From NCBI GenBank assembly GCA_910587025.1, contig CAJUKR010000006.1:31229-47312 (forward strand): 16,084 nucleotides of DNA, given 5' to 3'. The stretch comes from an uncultured Christensenellaceae bacterium. GTDB taxonomy: Bacteria; Bacillota; Clostridia; Christensenellales; Pumilibacteraceae. The first letter of the stretch is position 1; every line of letters starts with the position of its first letter. Below the pieces are notes generated by a model that was not told where the DNA came from, did not search any database, and saw only the letters and a program-made list of their open reading frames with translations. Below are positions 13,768 to 16,084 of the stretch, piece by piece. Position numbers and translations under genes: made by a program.

Positions 13768-13777
13768 GCGTATTATT

Positions 13778-14083
13778 TTATACCTCTATATCCGCCGTAA
13801 CCCTGTCCGTGCGCACCTTGCTTATAAACTCGCGCACCTTCAGGTGTTCGGGGTGATTCGCGTACAGCGGCAGATCGTCTAGCTTTTCCACCGTAACGAT
13901 AAGTCCCATGTCGTAATGCATGGAGTCGCCTCCGGTAACCGACGAACCGACCTCTATGTCGCGCACAACGTCGATCTTTTCCTTGAGCGCCGAAAGCTCT
14001 CTCGTTATTCTGTCCATGATTTCGGGCTTCTTCATCCCCTCCGCCTCTTCGGCGATCTTCCACATGACGATATGTCGTATCAT
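13778..14083 (-). CDS. Dabb-domain (stress-responsive A/B barrel) protein
   Basis: This 101-residue protein is a single dimeric alpha/beta barrel (Dabb) domain. The start IRHIVMWKI is the family's first strand with the conserved histidine (H-V-x-x-K type). It is followed by a helix (PEIMDRITRELSALKEKI), a middle strand with GGDSMHYDMGLIVTVEKLDDLPLYANHPEHLKV, and the terminal strand VTADIEV. Members are small cytosolic proteins of varied or unknown function; some bind or convert aromatic compounds. No catalytic claim can be made. ATG 14083 has a strong AAAGGAG at the right distance. It lies 77 bases after ispDF on the same strand, possibly the last gene of the rqcP-ispDF unit, and ends at the shared terminator. 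Confidence 0.88.
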   Translation of the reverse strand: MIRHIVMWKIAEEAEGMKKPEIMDRITRELSALKEKIDVVRDIEVGSSVTGGDSMHYDMGLIVTVEKLDDLPLYANHPEHLKVREFISKVRTDRVTADIEV

Positions 14084-14160
14084 AATTTACTCCTTTTTCC
14101 GTTTCGATTTATTTTCCGCCCGCGCCGAAAATACCGCGGTCACATAAAATTTTCATAAGA

Positions 14161-15291
14161 TCATAAGCCGAGCAACACGCAGGCTGCCGAAGCTATGCCC
14201 GCGCCGTCGCCGACTATTCCGAGTTTTTCCGTCGTCGTCGCGCTTACGTTCACGACGTCCGTCGAAACACCGAGCGCATCGGCCAGGCTCGACCTGATCG
14301 ACGGAATGAGCTTGGCAAGTTTCGGACGTTCCGCCATTACGGTACATGACAATCCGAGCACGCGCATATCCTTTTCTTTCACAAGCTCCGTCACGCGCGA
14401 AAGCAAAACCATGCTCGAAATACCCTCGTATGCGGGATCGGTATCTGGAAACAATACGCCGATGTCGGGAAGTCCCGCGCCGCCGAGCAACGCGTCCATG
14501 ACGGCATGCGTGAGCACGTCCGCGTCGCTGTGCCCCAAAAGTCCCTTTTCGTATGCGATCTCGACGCCGCCGAGAATTAACCTGCGATCTGCTACAAGAC
14601 GGTGAACGTCATAACCGAAACCGATCTTGTATCCGTCCGACAGACCGAAAATATCCGCCGCCGTCGTGATCTTGCGGTTGGTGTACTCGCCCGCCGTTAT
14701 TCGCGGAGTATAGCCCGCCAGTCTGTATATCTCGCTGTCGTCGGTCGCTATGCGATCGATCCGCGAATATGCGTCGACGATCTCGCGGTAAGAAAATGCC
14801 TGCGGCGTCTGCACGTTCACGAGCGAACTTCTGTCCGGCGAGCCGACTATCTTATCGTCCTTTATTTCCTTGACCGAATCGACGACCGCAACGGCGGGAA
14901 TGCCGCTGCCGAACTTCGCCGCCGAGCCGATTACATCCCGTATTATTTTTTCGCTTACGAACGGACGCGCCCCGTCGTGGATGAGAACTATATCGGTATC
15001 CGAAGACAGCGAAGCAAGCGCGGTTTTTACGCTGTCGGTACGCGTTTCGCCGCCCACGCATACGCTAGCGACCGAACCGACAAGCGAGTTTATTTCATCG
15101 ATGTCCGACTCCGACGCAGTGCAAACTATTTCGGAAAACAGTCTGGTTTCGGCAAACGCTTCCACCGTTTTTTCCGCAACGGTTTTCACTCCGATACGGT
15201 GTAAAAGTTTATTGTACGGCAGACCGGTGCGTTCGCCCTTGCCCGCGCACAGCACGATCGCGGCGATCTTAAGTCCGTCAAAGCATTTCAT
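14161..15291 (-). CDS. ispDF: Bifunctional IspD-IspF enzyme (MEP pathway)
   Basis: This 376-residue fusion performs two non-adjacent steps of the methylerythritol phosphate route to isoprenoids. The N-terminal part (about 1-218) is the CDP-ME synthase: AIVLCAGKGERTGLPYNK with Arg21 and Lys28, GETRTDSV, LIHDGARPFV (about 104-112), NVQTPQAF, TDDSEIYR and YTNRKITT. The C-terminal part (about 220-376) is MECDP synthase: GFGYDVHRL (Asp228 and His230 bind zinc), LLGHSDADVLTHAVMDALLGGAGLPDIG with His262, FPDTDPAYEG, and SATTTEKLGIVGDGAGIAS. IspE, which acts between them, is not in the window. The two domains are joined almost without linker. The ATG lies inside rqcP with a 14-base overlap, so they are translationally coupled and share the promoter at 15525-15553. 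Confidence 0.97.
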   Translation of the reverse strand: MKCFDGLKIAAIVLCAGKGERTGLPYNKLLHRIGVKTVAEKTVEAFAETRLFSEIVCTASESDIDEINSLVGSVASVCVGGETRTDSVKTALASLSSDTDIVLIHDGARPFVSEKIIRDVIGSAAKFGSGIPAVAVVDSVKEIKDDKIVGSPDRSSLVNVQTPQAFSYREIVDAYSRIDRIATDDSEIYRLAGYTPRITAGEYTNRKITTAADIFGLSDGYKIGFGYDVHRLVADRRLILGGVEIAYEKGLLGHSDADVLTHAVMDALLGGAGLPDIGVLFPDTDPAYEGISSMVLLSRVTELVKEKDMRVLGLSCTVMAERPKLAKLIPSIRSSLADALGVSTDVVNVSATTTEKLGIVGDGAGIASAACVLLGL

Positions 15292-15517
15292 ACAAAGTGT
15301 CCGCCTCCCCGGCTTTGACCTTCTCGTTGATCGATTTTACGGCGAACTTCACCTCGCCGCCCGCAAACGCAACCGTTACGACGTCGCCGACTTTGACTCT
15401 GTAAGACGGCTTGACTTCGCGGCCGTTTACGCCGACCTTACCGCCGTCGCAAGCGCTTGCCGCAACCGCGCGGCGTTTGAGTATTCTCGATACTTTAAGG
15501 AACTTGTCTATTCTCAT
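15278..15517 (-). CDS. rqcP: RqcP (YabO) S4-domain ribosome quality control protein
   Basis: This 79-residue small S4 RNA-binding protein, MRIDKFLKVSRILKRRAVAASACDGGKVGVNGREVKPSYRVKVGDVVTV, matches the YabO/RqcP family. In Bacillus this protein binds the 50S-peptidyl-tRNA complex and helps RqcH add alanine tails to stalled chains. The S4 motif spans almost the whole protein. I take ATG 15517 as the start: the frame stays open further up to 15556, but that stretch reads through the promoter, and the family begins exactly at MRIDKFLK. There is no Shine-Dalgarno; the -10 box ends seven bases before the ATG. The HslR/Hsp15 family is the alternative, but the short length and KvsRiiKRR-type start favour RqcP. 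It overlaps ispDF by 14 bases. Confidence 0.92.
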   Translation of the reverse strand: MRIDKFLKVSRILKRRAVAASACDGGKVGVNGREVKPSYRVKVGDVVTVAFAGGEVKFAVKSINEKVKAGEADTLYEML

Positions 15518-15524
15518 GAAACAA

Positions 15525-15553
15525 ATTATATCACATAATAAAACATATTGCAA
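15525..15553 (-). promoter_or_regulatory. Sigma-A promoter of rqcP-ispDF, predicted leaderless start
   Basis: On the minus strand, TTGCAA (15553-15548), a 17-base spacer and a perfect TATAAT (15530-15525). Start is expected about one base before the rqcP ATG at 15517. The -35 box is 18 bases from the -35 box of the opposite promoter at 15572, so the two are back to back. Confidence 0.65.
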
Positions 15554-15571
15554 CACTTATCGTGAAATTGC

Positions 15572-15600
15572 TTGACACCCGACGTTAAATGTCGTATAAT
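15572..15600 (+). promoter_or_regulatory. Perfect consensus sigma-A promoter of the small lipoprotein gene
   Basis: TTGACA (15572-15577), a 17-base spacer and TATAAT (15595-15600) are both exact. A start near 15607 leaves only about four bases before the ATG at 15611. The spacer has a small dyad, CGACGTTAAATGTCG (about 15580-15594). Confidence 0.85.
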
Positions 15601-15610
15601 AACACTCGCT

Positions 15611-16021
15611 ATGAAGAAAGTTTTTGCGGCATTATTACTCATAATCACGTTGTCCGTTTCCGCGGTAGCGCTTTCGGGTTGCACGGACGGGATTTCGTCC
15701 GAGTCCGATTTGTACGGCTCTTTCTTCACGGCTGACGATCTGAAATGTATCACCCTCGGCGAGAACAATTCGGCGGTCGTGAGCATATACCGTAAAGACG
15801 GAGTAATGAGCGAAAATTATTATGCGCGTTACGACCTCATCGGCGATAAGATCGAACTTCGCGACGGCGACTATTGGGGTAACGTAAAATATGTCGTGAC
15901 CATAGTCGATGCGGATACGCTTTCCATCGAGTCCCCTTACGAAGAGGATATGACGGACGGAAAACCGAAAGTGATCGAGTTCGTCCGCGACACCGAATAC
16001 GATCATACGGATTCGGAATAA
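15611..16021 (+). CDS. Small lipoprotein of unknown function
   Basis: This 136-residue protein has a clear lipoprotein signal peptide: MKK, a hydrophobic core, and the lipobox LSGC with Cys24. It should be exported, lipidated and held on the outer face of the membrane. The mature part (about 112 residues) is acidic and beta-rich (DLYGSFFTADDLKCITLGENNSAVVSIY ... KIELRDGDYWGNVKYVVTIVDADTLSIES), resembling the small 'YGxF...L' beta-sandwich lipoproteins of clostridia, but I do not recognise a family. The frame continues upstream to a TTG at 15572; that codon is part of the -35 box, so ATG 15611 is the start. No Shine-Dalgarno is present. A tRNA-Pro gene begins 21 bases after the stop with no terminator between them. 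Confidence 0.87.
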   Translation: MKKVFAALLLIITLSVSAVALSGCTDGISSESDLYGSFFTADDLKCITLGENNSAVVSIYRKDGVMSENYYARYDLIGDKIELRDGDYWGNVKYVVTIVDADTLSIESPYEEDMTDGKPKVIEFVRDTEYDHTDSE

Positions 16022-16042
16022 AAAATAACGATATATCCGCGT

Positions 16043-16084
16043 CGAGGTGTGGCGCAGTCTGGTAGCGCGCATGGTTAGGGACCG
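16043..16084 (+). tRNA. tRNA-Pro (anticodon AGG), 5' part, cut by window edge
   Basis: The last 42 bases fold as the first half of a tRNA: acceptor arm CGAGGTG, TG, D-stem GCGC/GCGC with loop AGTCTGGTA, anticodon stem CATGG with the start of its partner CCG, and loop TTAGGGA. Counting places AGG at positions 34-36, which reads proline codons. The TGTGGCGCAGT-CTGGTAGCGC core is typical of bacterial tRNA-Pro. The 3' half lies outside, so the identity rests on half of the molecule. Confidence 0.85.

Noticed and set aside
15518..15556. Extended RqcP start at 15556
   Set aside because: The extension reads through the -35 and -10 boxes, and the family N-terminus is exactly MRIDKFLK at 15517.
15572..15610. 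TTG 15572 as start of the small lipoprotein
   Set aside because: TTGACA at 15572 is the exact -35 box, and the classical lipoprotein signal peptide begins at ATG 15611.

Overview
The window looks like chromosomal DNA from an endospore-forming member of the Bacillota, most likely an uncultured, gut-type Clostridia lineage (perhaps Christensenellales-like). The evidence is a SpoIIE-type membrane domain beside a complete GerA/GerB/GerC-type spore germination operon, near-consensus sigma-A promoters, a surface lipoprotein with clostridial repeat modules, a YabO/RqcP-type S4 protein and a Ddl enzyme. The lineage assignment is inference from gene content. Gene density is high and most genes lie on the minus strand.

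Layout. Positions 1-4513 (minus) carry a sporulation/germination block. In transcription order it is a GerA-type subunit, a GerB-type permease, a GerC-type subunit and the start of a SpoIIE-like protein that runs off the left edge. A sigma-G-like promoter can be read just before the GerA-type gene. Upstream on the same strand are an Mrp/ApbC Fe-S carrier ATPase with its own sigma-A promoter, a PHP-family metallohydrolase, an NADP-type isocitrate dehydrogenase with a long structured leader, a D-Ala-D-Ala ligase, and a 608-residue proline-rich repeat lipoprotein with a consensus promoter.

Positions 10.9-11.7 kb hold a divergent pair: an unrecognised 131-residue protein (minus) and a small XRE-type repressor (plus). 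They are separated by two identical 14-bp dyad repeats that sit on the minus promoter. A tRNA-Arg(CCU) with its own promoter follows. On the plus strand are leuB (3-isopropylmalate dehydrogenase) and a membrane-attached XRE-family regulator. The right part returns to the minus strand with a Dabb-domain protein, a fused IspD-IspF isoprenoid enzyme and RqcP. It ends on the plus strand with a small lipoprotein and the 5' part of a tRNA-Pro(AGG).

Most striking signal. Four protein genes (the PHP hydrolase, leuB, rqcP and the small lipoprotein) have good sigma-A promoters whose -10 box ends only 6-10 bases before the start codon, and none has a Shine-Dalgarno sequence. They should give leaderless or nearly leaderless mRNAs. 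Other genes here (icd, ddl, the Dabb gene, the large lipoprotein, the small XRE gene) have clear Shine-Dalgarno sites, so both initiation modes seem to coexist. Other notable points are a GerC-type protein without the lipidation cysteine, a hairpin that buries the ddl ribosome-binding site, and a stem-loop at the predicted 5' end of the icd transcript.
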